64,000 bases of DNA from Brachynemurus nebulosus (GCA_035578155.1 JAPWDM010000012.1:16713619-16777618), one strand, 5' to 3'; shown: positions 9,871-23,192, numbered from the stretch's first letter. The notes: a model not told the origin generated them from the letters alone. Numbers and translations are program-made.

Positions 9871-12410
9871 TGTTCTATGCGAATGCTTTATAATTACTAT
9901 ACTTATATACTTGTCATTTATTAAATTAAATTTACCATAATACAAAATTTCTGGAGACTAACTCTATTTTAAATTAATTTAGAAATTTCGAAAATTTAAG
10001 TGCCTATATATCCGAAAAATTCATTTTGGATGAAACTTGTTATATTTATAGGATAGATACTAGTTTGGGATGCAAATATAATAAAACAATAAAACGTTGG
10101 AAGTCCAAAAATTTTGTATGAGTTCTCCAGTCAGACACGTCCAATTCCAAAAACCTCAAAAAAATGAGTTTTTTTGCAAACAATTTGCCAAAATTTAAAA
10201 GTTTTTCCAATTTTTTTTACATTGTGGTAAAGAACCAAGAAAATCACAGAAAATACATTTTGAACCATTATTCTAGGTAAGCGGGTTTTCGAAAAAAGTA
10301 ACTTTTATGATTGGAAATTCGCTATGTTATGCAGATGCTGCGACAGGGGTATTTTTAATAACCAGTAACTTTGCAGTTTGAAACTTTAAGGACGCGAACA
10401 ACGACATACAAACTTAACAGTTTATGAAACATTCGCTCATTCTCGAGCTTATTCGTCCGAATTTTCTACTCGCCGTGAAATGTTGTTAGACCTAAGATTA
10501 TATATTTCTGTGCATTGACTTAATTAGAGATTAATGTTTGTACTAAATAAATAACGTTGTTTGCAAATATTAATTTTTATTTTAATTCTTTCTGACATTT
10601 TTACAACTCTGTTTTGTACACATACATATATAGCACACGCATAATTGAATACATATTTTTAACAAATTATACAACCTAATGCATATAAATAATATGGTTA
10701 TATATTCACCAAAAAGACTTCCCGAATATCCTTCCCATATACAATTTATTTTAATTTGTTTAATAATAGGATATTATTTAACTTGTTAAATAAACAAAAT
10801 TCATTTTATTTGGCCACTCATTCTGTTGAACAGTAAATTTATTTTTCCTTGTCGCCTTTCTACTTGCCACATTATGTACAGAGCAGATTGTATTGGCGCA
10901 CTCGTTCGGATTCAATAGGCAACATGCATGTTTTTTAGAAAATTGTGAAACATTTTTTAAAATATTGTCACAAATTTTCATGACAGTTCTTATTGTTTGA
11001 TTAATTTTAGTTTTCATAACAAAATTAATGTAAATTATCTACCTTAAAGAAAAATTCCTTTAAAACGGTACATTCGAGCAATGCAGCTATCTTGTTGGTT
11101 GCTGCACTTGTGACGTAGGATGTAAGTAAAACCCCAAATATGCCGGATACATATATACTGAATGAAATGAGCACAAAAGTTATAACGTAGGGTACCATAA
11201 ATAATAGGATACCCTCCATAAACTTTATTACTGGTACGAAAACATATATTAAGTAGAATAAATATTAATTTTTGAATATTTAAAAATATTTAGTAACTTG
11301 GCAGAAGCAATATTATATACTTTTTTCTACTCCTGTTGAAGAACACACTCATTACATATTCGTAAATTGTTGAGAAATTTAAGCATTATTTCAAAGGTGT
11401 GGAAGAATGACCATTACTCAATAGCTATATCGACGAATGAAATCACCGTATTAACCATTATTCAATGGGCCGGCATTTGTTTTGTGTATAATATATGTAT
11501 CAAATTTTAATTTCATATATGTTGCATAGTAACGTCAAAATAAACAAAGTAGTTTGTATTTTGTTTTCATCGTTTGTACATAATTATATAAACATTTAAT
11601 GAAATTAAAAATTGTATTCTTTTAATTTAAAATTTTTATTCAATTTCAAATAATTTCAATTTCAATTCAATTTCAAATAATTTAAAATTTATATTCAATT
11701 CAACTCGGCTTGTGTCGCAATTTCATCTTCGTGAGTAATAGCTATCGTTACCAGCTTGTTGAATAATATACTTTTTGATGTATTTTAAATTTGAATAATA
11801 TACTATTAAAACTGATTTAGATAGTTAGAAAAATATTAAAATATTGATCATTATTTTTAATAAAAAAGGAGTTGCTTTGGAAAAGATAAAATAAAAATAT
11901 TTAATGTTAATTTTCAAAAAAATTTGTAAAAGGAAACGGCACACGGTCTGGAAAAACTAAATTAAAAATTAATTAATAATAATTATTTAATTTATTAACT
12001 ATTTAATATATTTGCTAAATTTTATTCATCAAACAAATTAAAATGTTGATAGATGTGAAAAGCAGTGGAAAATAATAAATGATTAGATTTTTGACATTAT
12101 CGGAAGCAGTGCCATCTACAGAACGAATTATATGACAATGCTCTGGCCTGGGTGGAAATAAACTTCAACTGGTAATGTTTGAATAATGATAATGTAAAAT
12201 TAAAAATAATTTATTTTGTTTTTCTGAAATAGAGGCGCAAATTGTACTTATAATACATTTTTGTGATTTTTTGACATAGGCTTAAACGATTTTTGAAATA
12301 AATGAAAAACATGCATTTTCCCTATTTTGCTTGAAATTTTATTATATTTTAACAATGTCACAAAACGAGAAATTTTGGCTTTTTCAGTTTTTAAATATTC
12401 CAAAAATACA
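9871..12410. other. AT-rich spacer, no supported gene
   Basis: A stretch at 10085-10340 shares words (CAGACACGTC, TTTGCCAAAATTT) with 55976-56170 and is probably the same degraded repeat. Two short minus-strand open frames at 10778-11017 and 11025-11219 are discussed under findings; I could not build a valid spliced gene from them. Nothing else is recognisable. Confidence 0.4.
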
Positions 12411-12757
12411 AAAAAGTGCATAGCTGGGTAAGATAGGGAAACGGCGTTTGACGAAAATTAATAGTTTTTATAGAAAATAATGCTTCTTGGCGCCAGATAC
12501 ATTCCTGCCAAATTTTAACCCTCCAAGGCTAATATAGTTTATAAATAAACAAAGAAACAAAAGTTTTTGAAAAAGTAATCTCGGTAAAAAGAATTTTTTC
12601 GAAAATTTTCTTTTTTTGTTTATTCATAAACTATTTGCCTTGGGGGGTTGAAATTTGCAAGGAATATATATGGGGCTAAAAAGTATTATTTCGTATAGAA
12701 ACTATCAATTTTGTATCAAGGGCCGTTTTCCTTATCTTACCCGGCTATGCCCTTTTT
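12411..12757. repeat. Palindromic element with ~145-bp arms
   Basis: The left arm (~12411-12560) begins GTGCATAGCTGGGTAAGATA. The right arm (~12600-12757) ends TATCTTACCCGGCTATGCCC. The arms match along most of their length, with a ~40-base centre. This is a typical palindromic miniature element or fold-back repeat with no coding content. Confidence 0.75.
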
Positions 12758-13398
12758 TTTTGTTTTAAAAAGATATTATCTTTTGTTCCATTATCAACAA
12801 AATTAATTTAAAAAACATCCAACTAGGTTAGCGTTTTGTTACACAGTAGGTCATAATCGATACTGTCTTCTAAACTAATTCCCTTAAAAAAAAGGTACGT
12901 TTGAATTGATCCGAACGACTGCGCCAATACCATCTACTCTACACATCCATAGTATGAATTATAATATGTATATATGTACGTATATTAAAATATATATGCT
13001 GGTGTCACCATTAACAAATAAATATAAATGAAACACACCAATTTATTATTTATAAGGATGAAAATTATAGCCGGTACTAAAAGTTTAGTGAAATGTGAGT
13101 AGCAGTAATGTTTAAACCGTTTGGGTTGGTTCCATTTATGTATGTACGTTCCGAACTGTTTTGTTTTCGTAAATTATAATTAGAAAATATCCAACGATAT
13201 ATGTAGTCAACGGTTTAACTTCAACATTATAGTATTTATTAAAATACTTAATTCCTTTTCGTTTTATATAAATTATTATCTTTTCATTTGATCTCTTAAC
13301 TTTATACGAGATAAATCTTTAATGAATTTTTGAGTAATAAAAGGAACTCAAAAAGTTATTATGAAATAGCTACTGATGTCTTTTCTAGCATAAAGCAG
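12758..13398. other. AT-rich spacer
   Basis: No gene, repeat structure or regulatory signal recognised. Confidence 0.35.
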
Positions 13399-13468
13399 AA
13401 ATTGGTGGGTTAGTAGAAAAGCATTTGACTGCTTGTCAAGAGATCTTTGGTTCGAATCACAGCCAATT
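13399..13468 (+). repeat. tRNA-like head of a SINE-type repeat
   Basis: A 70-base tRNA-shaped stretch: acceptor-like AATTGG (13400-13405) pairs with CCAATT (13463-13468), there is a TTGA/TCAA anticodon-like stem with a 7-base loop, and a B-box-like GGTTCGAAT lies at 13449-13457. The D and T stems pair poorly, so this is a tRNA-derived SINE head and not a functional tRNA gene. Confidence 0.5.
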
Positions 13469-14482
13469 CAGTGATTTTTAATTAAAACGATAATTTGGTT
13501 ATGTCTAAAAAATTGAATCAGTGGTCAAGTTCAGTTTAGCTGGACATTATAGATGAGCATATGAATATCAATACTTTACGGTAATACTTACAAGGAAATG
13601 CATCCAGAGTGAAATTCAGAATTTTGATGAAACTTTGCTGGTGTGTCGAATAGGCAAAAATAAGGGACCCGTATTTTTTTTTATCGGCCATCCTCTACGA
13701 TTACAGGGGTGAAACCGGCCCCTAAATTTGGAGGTTCAGATCGTATTTCATAATAAATCGTATTTCAAAGTCAAAATTTACATTTTCATGATGAAAATCA
13801 ACATAAAAATAAAAAAAATATAAAACGTATTTGTAATCAATAATAATGCAGTATAATCTACCCAATTTTTTTCTTCCTTATATGGTTTGGATACCACCCA
13901 TATTTCGAAAAAACTCAAAAACACGTATCCCCTAATTTTTGGTGCTCTATCTATTTATAATGGCAACAATTTGATACATTGAACCATTCAGGCTGTACAA
14001 GAAAATTTAACCCTATTTTCACCCCTTCAGCCCCTCTTATGAACCCGGCCCTGGCTTAGCCTATACATAGGTGAATAGGTCTTTCAAAGAGTAACATTTC
14101 GTCAATTTAAAGTTTTCCTCTATCTCTTATAGTTTTCGAGATATCTTAAGAAATACGATTTAAACCCCCAAATTTAGGGGCTGGTTTAACCCCCTAAACG
14201 TGGAAGATGGCCGATAAAAAAAATACGTGTCCCTTATTTTTGCCTATTCTACACACCAGCGAAGTTTCATCAAAATCCCGAATTTCACTCTGGGTGTATT
14301 TCCTTGTAAGTATTACCGTAAAGTATTGATATTCATATTATGCTCTGTAATGTCCAGCTAGACTGAACTTGAACCACTGATTCAATTTTTTATACATGAC
14401 CAAACTATCGTTTTAATTAAAAATCACTGGATTGGCTGTGATTAGAACCTAAGATCTTTCTCCCCAGACCGACCACGATCAG
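13399..14482. repeat. Inverted repeat: two tail-to-tail SINE-like copies or a fold-back element
   Basis: The left arm (~13399-13750) and the right arm (~14150-14482) are reverse complements along ~340 bases with moderate divergence. Examples are CCAGTGATTTTTAATTAAAA-type text near both tRNA-like heads and the TATCGGCCATC / GATGGCCGATA boxes nearer the centre. The ~400-base centre is unpaired. Heads face outward. No target duplication was found. Confidence 0.7.
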
Positions 14483-15550
14483 TGATTACAAAATGTGTAC
14501 AATGTTACCGCTAACAGATATTGACCGATAATAAGCAGACTCTCTGTATGATGATTTCAGTAAACATTTATAGACGAATAACATAAAAATATTATTATTT
14601 TTGTCTTCTTTTGTAATTGTATTGAAATGTGTAAATGTGATTTTAATAAAAATATTTACAGGTCTGTGTTTTTTTTTAAATATTTTTTTTAACAGTTTAT
14701 TGTTATTGTATTTCCTGTTATTATTTTTATTAAAAATTTGTATGTTTCCACCGGCTAAATTATTTTGTAACATTATATAAAGTTTTTTCTTTTTATTTAA
14801 TTCTTTAAAAATATTGCCGACCCCTGAGGAAGTTTGCCATACTTGGTAATATTCACAAGTACATCACAATATCGAAATTAAATTTTTTATAAAATAACAT
14901 ATATTGCCACAACAAAAATTTCAAAAATTCCATTTAACATTAAATAATACAAATTTGATAGATGGTCACTACGCATATATTTTAGGCATTAGGCACTGTT
15001 ACATTTCGCAAGAACCATAAAAATAAAATATATAATTAAAAACATATTATAATTGTAGTGTATAAATTTGCACTGCAATACGCCATTTTATTTCATTTCA
15101 GATTATATCACATTAAAATATATATCGCCGTTATTGATAAGGGTTTTACAGTCAACATAAATTTACACTTTCACATTTTAAAATTTTGCGATGGTAATAT
15201 TCATTTAATAGGTCGATATACATACATACGAATAGCTTGTTCTTTATTCATATAGCTTCATAATATATTTCCAACAAAAGCTTTAAGTGAACATATAATA
15301 TATGTATTATTTGAAATACATTCTTTTATAACCTTTAAAATGAAATATTATGTTTGTTTTTTATGTGAATAAAATAATAAAAAGTAAATATGATTCGATG
15401 ATTTTAAGCTTTTGGAGTTTTTATATCTCTTGCGATTGGGTATATTTAACCTTATACCGTCCTCTAGCGTAACAAAAATGACAAAAACGTCAAAATTTTT
15501 GAAAATTTTTACATTTCGTCAAAAAGCTATATATCCCACAAGGGTACCTA
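14483..15550. other. AT-rich spacer
   Basis: No supported gene or repeat. Short open frames here have no recognisable content. Confidence 0.35.
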
Positions 15551-16395
15551 CACACAGAAAGAAAATTTATATAAAAATTACTGTGCTCAGCAGTTTAATT
15601 GACGTGTAAAAGGCGAACATATTCAATTTTGTACGGTAAAATATAAAAATTATACTTAATCATAGAAAATTTAAAGGATAGAATGTCCTTTCCATAATAT
15701 TAGTTCCGTAAAATTTGTAAAACAGCACAGTAAAAAGTTCCATTGCCAACAGAAAAATATTTTTCAATTGTTTTTCTTACAAAAATTACCATGCTGTCTT
15801 AAAATAGAAGAAAAGTAGAAAAGAAGAAAAGAAGTTAATAGTAGAAAGAAAGAAAGAGAAGGTATCAACGCTGTCACATAGCGAGGCAAGCTGTAGAAGG
15901 TATCAACACAATCGTATATGAAGGTCACATAGCCAGACTGGTGGTGTTGCAAGTAGCTGGTTACTGCTGGTGTAGTGTTGTGTGGTGTCGAAGCATTGTT
16001 CATTAGAATGTCTTACAGGACGGATGGTCATCGTTTATTTCATCATTTTGTTACTTCACTATCTTCAGTATTAGAATATATTGTTGCCAATCATTTTTGT
16101 ATGCATCATAAAGAATCGAACGTCGGAAAAGATCGGGCATCTTCGAAGTTTTTACAGGTACAGTCCAAGCAACATAAGGTTGCGGGTCAGATGCGCAGAT
16201 GAAAGAGTACGACAACAAGAATTAAACTATAACATATATGCATAAGAGTGTGATAGAAGTTGTGTTAGCACATTAAATTTTACCATGCATGCATATATTT
16301 TTTACTTTGGTCGTCGATCGCACACGCATTATAAGAGAGCATGGTAATTTTTCTGAAATTTTATCTACAAAAATTATATGATTTTTCTCTCCGTT
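15551..16395 (+). mobile_element. TA-flanked inverted-repeat element 'CACGGAGAG', copy 1
   Basis: Non-autonomous DNA transposon. It begins CACACAGAAAGAAAAT and ends TTTTTCTCTCCGTT, imperfect inverted repeats of the family consensus CACGGAGAGAAAA, with TA on each side (15549-15550 and 16396-16397). It is homologous over its length to 16951-17685 (inverted) and 61939-62827. A short open frame in the middle is not kept in the same frame in the other copies, so I regard it as non-coding. The TA target suggests Tc1/mariner-type mobilisation (inference). Confidence 0.8.
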
Positions 16396-16950
16396 TAATA
16401 CTACATACATAGTAGAGTAATAACAATAATTTTAGTCCAATATGCCTTCATTTAGAAATTAAATGCTCGAAAATTTGCGAGAAATATAGCCTTTGTTTGT
16501 GTGATTGCAGCTAACAAGAGGTCCCAGGTTCCAATCCACGCGTCTTCTATACAACTTTTTTTTTTTTAATTTTTCTTGATTCTTATTTTTGTAATATTAA
16601 AAATGTTTAAATACAAAATGAAATTTTATAATTTTTTTTAAAGGACATTCTGAATCTTTTTTCTTTTTAGCTTACGGAAATCAGACAATTACCAGGTAAA
16701 TTTGAACCCGGAGCCTCTTACTACTGTTGATTAAATGTAATAGCATACTGTACTTATAATCACGTTACATACTATACTTTATCTACGACTGACGTGAAAT
16801 TCACAGTAGAAAATTATGTCGAACTTGAAACGTATCATAAACAAACCCAAACCTTTATTTGTTTGGTGAAAATTTTGTAGAGATTTTTATGTAATGCCTA
16901 TACAGTGTAAATAAAAGTATAAAAGTATATAGTATTACTATATAAAAGTA
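16396..16950. repeat. Spacer with an inverted pair of tRNA-like sequences
   Basis: Plus strand 16481-16550 has A-box-like TAGCCTTTG and B-box-like GGTTCCAATCC followed by a T run (~16555-16567) that would stop RNA polymerase III. The minus strand at about 16690-16752 carries a related sequence with GGGTTCAAATT. The shared AAGAGG..CC.GGTTC core suggests one SINE family in inverted arrangement. Neither folds as a functional tRNA. Confidence 0.45.
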
Positions 16951-17685
16951 TACGGAGAGAAAAATCATATAATTTTTGGAGATAAAATTTCAGAAAAATT
17001 ACCATGCTCTCTTATAATGCGTGCGCGATCGACGGCCAAAGCAAAAAAAATTTTACGATCATGTAAAAATTATTAAATTGAAACGTAAAAAGTATTAGTC
17101 ATGGCTTCATAAAAATTGTTGTGCTAGCATGGTAAAATTTAATGTGTTAACACAACTTCTATCACACTCTTATGCATATATGTTATAGTTTAATTCTTGT
17201 TGTCGTACTCTTTCATTTGCGCATCTGACTCGCCACCTTATGTTGCTAGGGCTGTACGTATTAAGGCATAATCGATTTTTTCCGACCTTCGATTCTTTAT
17301 GATGCATACAAAATGATTGGCAACAATATATTCTAATACTGAATATAGTGAAGTAACAAAATGATGAATTAAACAGTGACCGTCCTGTAAGACATTCTAA
17401 TGAATACTGTTTGCACACCACACCACACCAGCAATGACCAGCCTGGCTATGTTACTTGCCACACCAGCCTGGCTATGTGATATGATTGTGTTGATACCTT
17501 CCGCAGCCTGCCTGTTTTACAAATTTTACGGAGCAAATATTACGGAAAGAACATTCTATCCTTTAAATTTTCTATGATCAATTATAATTTTTATATTTTT
17601 ACCGTACAAAATTGAATATGTTCGCCTTTTACACGTCGATTGTAGTGCTGAGCACAGTAATTTTTCTATGAATTTTCTCTCCGTG
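16951..17685 (-). mobile_element. TA-flanked inverted-repeat element 'CACGGAGAG', copy 2
   Basis: Opposite orientation to copy 1, 735 bp, TA on both sides (16949-16950 and 17686-17687). The ends are TACGGAGAGAAAA and TTTTCTCTCCGTG. It contains the same inner text, such as ACGTGTAAAAGGCGAACATA on the minus strand. It is non-coding. Confidence 0.8.
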
Positions 17686-19993
17686 TATATAGTAAACTAT
17701 GGTACTCTACTCACAGTCGTGCGTAAAGTACAAAAATGATAGCAGTAGATAAAAATTTAAATACATGATTGTCTGTTCGATTTTTGAAATTCAGTCGAGA
17801 AGAAAATTGAACATTACTTATTACAATTAGTTGTTCTGTATAGTTTAATTTCAATCAATGAAGACAATTTCTAACTTTCTTCGTTGTTCTTTCTTATTTT
17901 CGAAAAAGAAAATCGCTATGAATAAGTAATATCCGTCAAGCGAGCAATTTCCATTCGAACGATTTCTTCATTAAGTTAAATGTAACAAGCATTATAAATT
18001 TATAAAACTTAACATTCTAACTTATGTATGAAGTAACTACCTGACTGACTAGCTATACGAAGACGACAGAACAGTTAAGCCAATAGTTATAGCACTAATA
18101 GTTCAATATAATTACTCGATGTTGTACATCTAAGCTTATAAACGGAAAGTTGAAATCAATTTCCCATAAAAGCACAGAATAAGCACCGTTAAATGAAACA
18201 AAATATTTAAAAGTTATTAAAAAGTAAAATTTTCATTTGTATTAATAAGCTTGAATGAAACGGGAATTCTTATAAATTATTTACGGGGCTATTCGACTGT
18301 TTTATTGGGCTTAATAAAAAAAAGCTATTAATATTTTTACTGTCCATTTTTAAGAACATACAAAAAAAAATATGAAAATTCAAGGACTTATAGCGATTTG
18401 AACATATGATCACGAACTGAAAAATGATGTGTTGGGATTTTGGGATTCATCTCAAGCACAAAAAAGAAAAGTATTACGGTTGAAAGAGATTGTCATTTGT
18501 CATTAGGGTAGGAGCTTGGTACAATGAAAAAAAATGGCGGCAATTTGGAAGAATCTTTTTTTTTTACATTTTTTTTCCAGGTTTTCTATTTTTTTTTTTT
18601 TTTTTTTGAATAGTACAATTTTAAATTTCGTAATGTCCGTAACTCCCATCATAATGCAATATGTACTGCAAGTTCATAGCAAATTTAAAGTCGATTGGAT
18701 GAACAGAATTCGAGATATTATGTAACTTGAAAAAAGTGCTTTGAGAAAAATTCACTTAAAGCTTAAGGTAAAATTCTTGATACCTGAAGCTACACGGAAA
18801 GAAAATTCATAGAAAAATTACTGTGCTCAGCACTACAATCGACGTGTAAAAGCCGAACATATTCAATTTTGTACGGTAATAATATAAAAATTGTATGATT
18901 CTACGGTTAATTATCATAGTCACAAAAAATAACAGGTCATAACAGTTTACTTACCTTCCTAGTAATTACGTAAGTAACTGCTTGCAATCAATTAATAATA
19001 AATAGATTTTTCTTGGAAATAATATTTTATAGACGCCTAGTATTCATTTTTATTAAGATTGTATTTTCCATGAATTTTATTATTTTTCCATCATATTTTC
19101 AACACTTATTTTTTCTTTATTAGAGAATTTCCATTCTGGAAATTTAGTTATTACAGAAGCTCTTAGGGTAAGACCTAAGTCCGGGACTATGGTAGAAATT
19201 TGATTAGGAGTCTCTAAAATCCGAAAATCTTGTATTTTAGTAATGAACTGTCACAAACTTGCGATATACTTTAAACTTTTAAAGTACATTATTTAAAAGG
19301 AAAAAATACACTATCACTCCCTCCCCCCATTCTTTCCAGATATCTATACAAAACTTATTTACTTATTTACCTATTTGTTTTTATTTATGTATATATACAA
19401 TTGTCAAATTTTCAGGAGTGAGTTTATTCCCTTTAAAGCGCTTATGGGCACAAACGAAATATGGCTCGTGATTAGTTTCAATAATATCTATAATCCATCA
19501 AAGTTTCAAATATTTTCGAGAGATACAGTTTGATACCTCTCCTTGTAGGTAATATCCTATTAAATATTCCAGGTGAAAAATTTCAAAATATCGAAAAAAC
19601 GAACAAGCTACTTAAAAAATACTGTTAAAAAAATATAATAAAATTTTAAAATTGCTCTAATAAAAATGTAAAAAAAGCTTTTATCATAAAAGAAGTGTTT
19701 CATTTCATTCCATTTTTTTTTTTCATCGAAATATTCTATTTTAATGTTTATGATTATTATACAATTAAAGCTTTCAAGCGCCTACGTTAAAGCTCGATCA
19801 TTAATCTACATATTATAATACCAGTTCTAATAATAATAGTATAGTGTGTGTATAAAATTATTAACGACTTCATAAAATTACAATAACGAAAAATAATCCC
19901 CGAAATTTTCGCTCAAACATACGAACGAACGTGGAGCTCACTATAATGATTTATACAGAATAAAGCCTGTATATACAACAGTGAGCGTAGGTA
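17686..19993. other. AT-rich spacer with one transposon-end fragment
   Basis: 18793-18895 is a truncated copy of the left end of the 'CACGGAGAG' family (TA, then CACGGAAAGAAAATTCAT). 19120-19220 shares text (CCGGGACTATGGTAGAAATT) with 55470-55560. No gene is supported. Confidence 0.5.
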
Positions 19994-22900
19994 CACTGTT
20001 AAAAAAAATATATGGTAATCTTACAAAAAATGCGTTGGAAGTAAATTGCCAATGCAGTTTTGTAATTTAAGGGGAGATTTACTCGAGAGTCCTTAAAAAT
20101 TATGTATTTTTCCAGAATTTCTTTCTCAAGAACGGAAGTAAATATCAATTTCAAATTTTGTACACATATTTATTAAATATTAAACTACACAAAAAAAAAA
20201 AAAAATTTTTTCAAGGAAAAATATATAAAAGTGTCCATTTTATAGATAGTGCAGTGTGACGATCCGAAAATCCAATGCCTTGTTGGTGGACATCTTAGCG
20301 CCAGTAATAAACCACCGAAATCCAAAAACAAAAAATATTTATAAAATATATGAAGAGTACCGGCACCTGTACCTATAATATCAATAAATTGCTGAAAGAA
20401 AAAAAGGGTGGATGTTTGAACTTTTGATTACTATTTTTATCTTATTTTTCGCTCTTTAAAGTAAATTTAAAAATTAAAAAAATATTGAAAGTGTATCGGA
20501 CTTAGGTAGAGGTGCCGAAGAATTCAATTATCTTTAAAATAAAAAATTTGAAAAAAAGATCCATCGAATAGGTTTTGAGTTATCGTGTCCACCAGTTCCA
20601 AAAATGTAGTTCCGACATATTATAAAATATATATAAAGAAACGTATTTTCAAAATTTTATATTTAATACTCATTATTGCGTGAACCACGTTTTTTGACTT
20701 TTTTTATAGAAAGCTGGATTCGGTTAATGTGCAAGAATCTTGTTTTTAAATTATTTTCAGTAAAATCACTTTGGGAACATATTCTACACATAATTTGCTA
20801 TCAATTTCGGCAAAAAAAATCGATTTTTTTATCAAATCTCAAGTAAACTTTCCCTTAAATTACTTTCAGCAAAGTCACTTTGGGAACATATTCTACACAT
20901 AATTAGCTACCAATTTCTGCAAAAAAAAATCGAATTTTTTAACGACTCTCAAGTAAACCTCTCCTTAATTAATCAGATGTTGTAATTTTACAATATATTT
21001 TTTGCTAATTTTGTTTTGGAAAATTACAAAACAAAAGTACTTATCTTACTAAACAGACAATAAAATTTTGTTTGTCAATTTCACATGACAAATGTTGTAA
21101 TTTTATCAACAATGCTATTGAAAATTATTTGTAAAATCAAAGTGTTAAAAGAATTCTTTTTATGTAGAAGCATGTAACTTAACTTTGTAATACGTAATAC
21201 TTACTCTTTATGTTGCCAGCCTACAGCAGATTAATTGATATTAAATTAAGAACGCAGTGGAGAAAGATTGAAACGTGTAGGATTTGAACACGTAACCTTT
21301 TGTATGCAGCTATTCTTGGAAAAAAATGCAATGGTTTACGAGTAAATTTGACTTAGAGCGTTTAGAAATAAAACTGTCACTGACTTAGCGCTTTTTTGGA
21401 AAACATTCCATTTTTCATCATTCATTTTACAGTAGACTAAGCTCATTTTGAAGGGTGGCACTACGAAAATCGTGTACAGCTGGACTTGAACATTCTGCAT
21501 CAACTAAAATCTCACATTAGACAAAAAATGACTTAGCGCCTTTTGGAATCCACCTCTTCAATTATGTATGTCCTTTTTTACTTATGTGATTGTATGTGTT
21601 TGTACATGTGAGATTGAGGGTCGATAATGGTCATGTTAAATTATATGAATAACTAAATGCAACTTTCTTCAAAATGAATTGAGCAAAAGCGAAATTGATG
21701 GCAGTATTCAACACGAGAATTTAGATCGTCACGACCTATTAGCACCAACCACTGTTGAAATCGAAAATATTAACTGAATTATTATAAAATATTTTAATAA
21801 TTATTTATTATTTAACGTATTTTTACATAAGCATTCAAATTATAATAATACTTACAAATTTGCATCAAACGGCACTCAGAAAAAACATAAATTGAAATTT
21901 TGTTTTGAATGATTTAAACAAAATTTAGCAGCACAAGAATTATCACTAGATATTTTAAGCCACCATAATAATTAAATACATATCAGAAATATCTTACAGA
22001 TCACAAAACACACTAGAATTACAAGGAAATATCAAAAATAACTGATGACAAGCTTTAAATAAAAAAAATTTAATGACAGTTAAAATTCCACTGCCATCGT
22101 TGTTAAAAATTTTAAAAAAGTCAGTGAAACTTAGACAAAATTAAATAATTTACATAATTATCAACTGTAAATTTTCACAAAATAATTTGACCTGCAAATT
22201 TATTTTTCTAAATTAAATTTACTTTAGTGATGATATTTTCACTGTATTTGTATGCATAATGTTATGCATTATTTTGGTACATAACATGGATAACCCTTTA
22301 GAAATTTTTGAATTCCAAATGACACTCTTACGTCATCTCGTTTCGTAACTGCTTGTGAAACAAACTATTATTTAAACTGTGCTTTATTATTAAGACACAT
22401 TTACCGACTAGGCTATTGATTTATAGTTTTATACAATGTAATGTTCTTAATTCTTAATATATACTTTTACAAAATTTAAAAATGATAACAAATTGTGTAT
22501 TAACTGGGATGTGGTAGGACAATAATATTTATTACTTCATATTAACGACTTTTTTCTTTTTAAATCAAAAATTAATTAAGATTTTTAATTTTAATTTATT
22601 TCCAGTAGCAAATTTAACTCGAAATGATCTGGCAGCCAGTTTTATGAGGTTGACACCTCAAAAATTGGTAACTTAAAATATTAAAAAAAATTCTGGCAAA
22701 CCAATTTAAAGACAATATTTGTAAATTTTAAAACATTGTCATTTGAATTTAATGTACAATTTCGTAAAATTAAAACGCGCGTTGGATAATTAGAAATTCT
22801 CGATGAAATTATAATACACAATGTGTACTTTTACAATCGACATTTTGAAAATACAAAAAAGTTATTAAATTTTCTATATTTTTGTTGAAGTTTCCACTGC

Positions 22901-23192
22901 AAGTTTGTTTGTAATTTTACAAAAAGTTCTAGAAAACCAAATTACCGGCAATATTTGTAAATTTGAGAAATTTCTTATGAAAATTCGATGAACAGTTCCG
23001 TACAATTACGATGCATATAGGATTTGTACATAAAGATAGTAAAATTACAATACGATTTAGGAAAGTCTGTAACATGTGTTAGAAAATTGCTAAATTTATG
23101 TAATGATTTTAAATTGGTAAACAATGATTTGTAATTTTACTCAACTTTTGTTTTGTAAAGCAATTGTAATTTTACAAATTTTTTTAACAGTG
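19994..23192. mobile_element. TA-flanked 'CACTGTTAAAAAAA' element, 3.2 kb with nested insertion
   Basis: The left end CACTGTTAAAAAAA and right end TTTTTTTAACAGTG are inverted repeats. Both are flanked by TA and followed inward by TAAT.TTACAAAA-type text. Removing the nested TTAA element (20071-20964) leaves about 2.3 kb without a significant open frame, so the element is non-autonomous or decayed. I cannot assign the superfamily with confidence. Confidence 0.65.
20071..20964 (+). mobile_element. TTAA-flanked inverted-repeat element, copy 1
   Basis: 894 bp, flanked by TTAA on both sides (20067-20070 and 20965-20968). Inverted ends GGGGAGATTTACTCGAGAGT and CTCTCAAGTAAACCTCTCC. It is homologous over its full length to 24686-25577 in the other direction. 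A TTAA duplication is the signature of piggyBac-type transposition, but piggyBac ends normally begin CCY, so the assignment is tentative. No open frame. Confidence 0.8.

Noticed and set aside
13399..13468. Functional tRNA-Ser gene (anticodon-like GCT)
   Set aside because: D and T stems do not pair and the sequence continues into a repeat; it is SINE-like.
15975..16202. Open frame inside the 'CACGGAGAG' element, also seen at 62342
   Set aside because: The third copy (16951-17685) breaks this frame, and the protein has no recognisable content; it is shared only because the copies share DNA.
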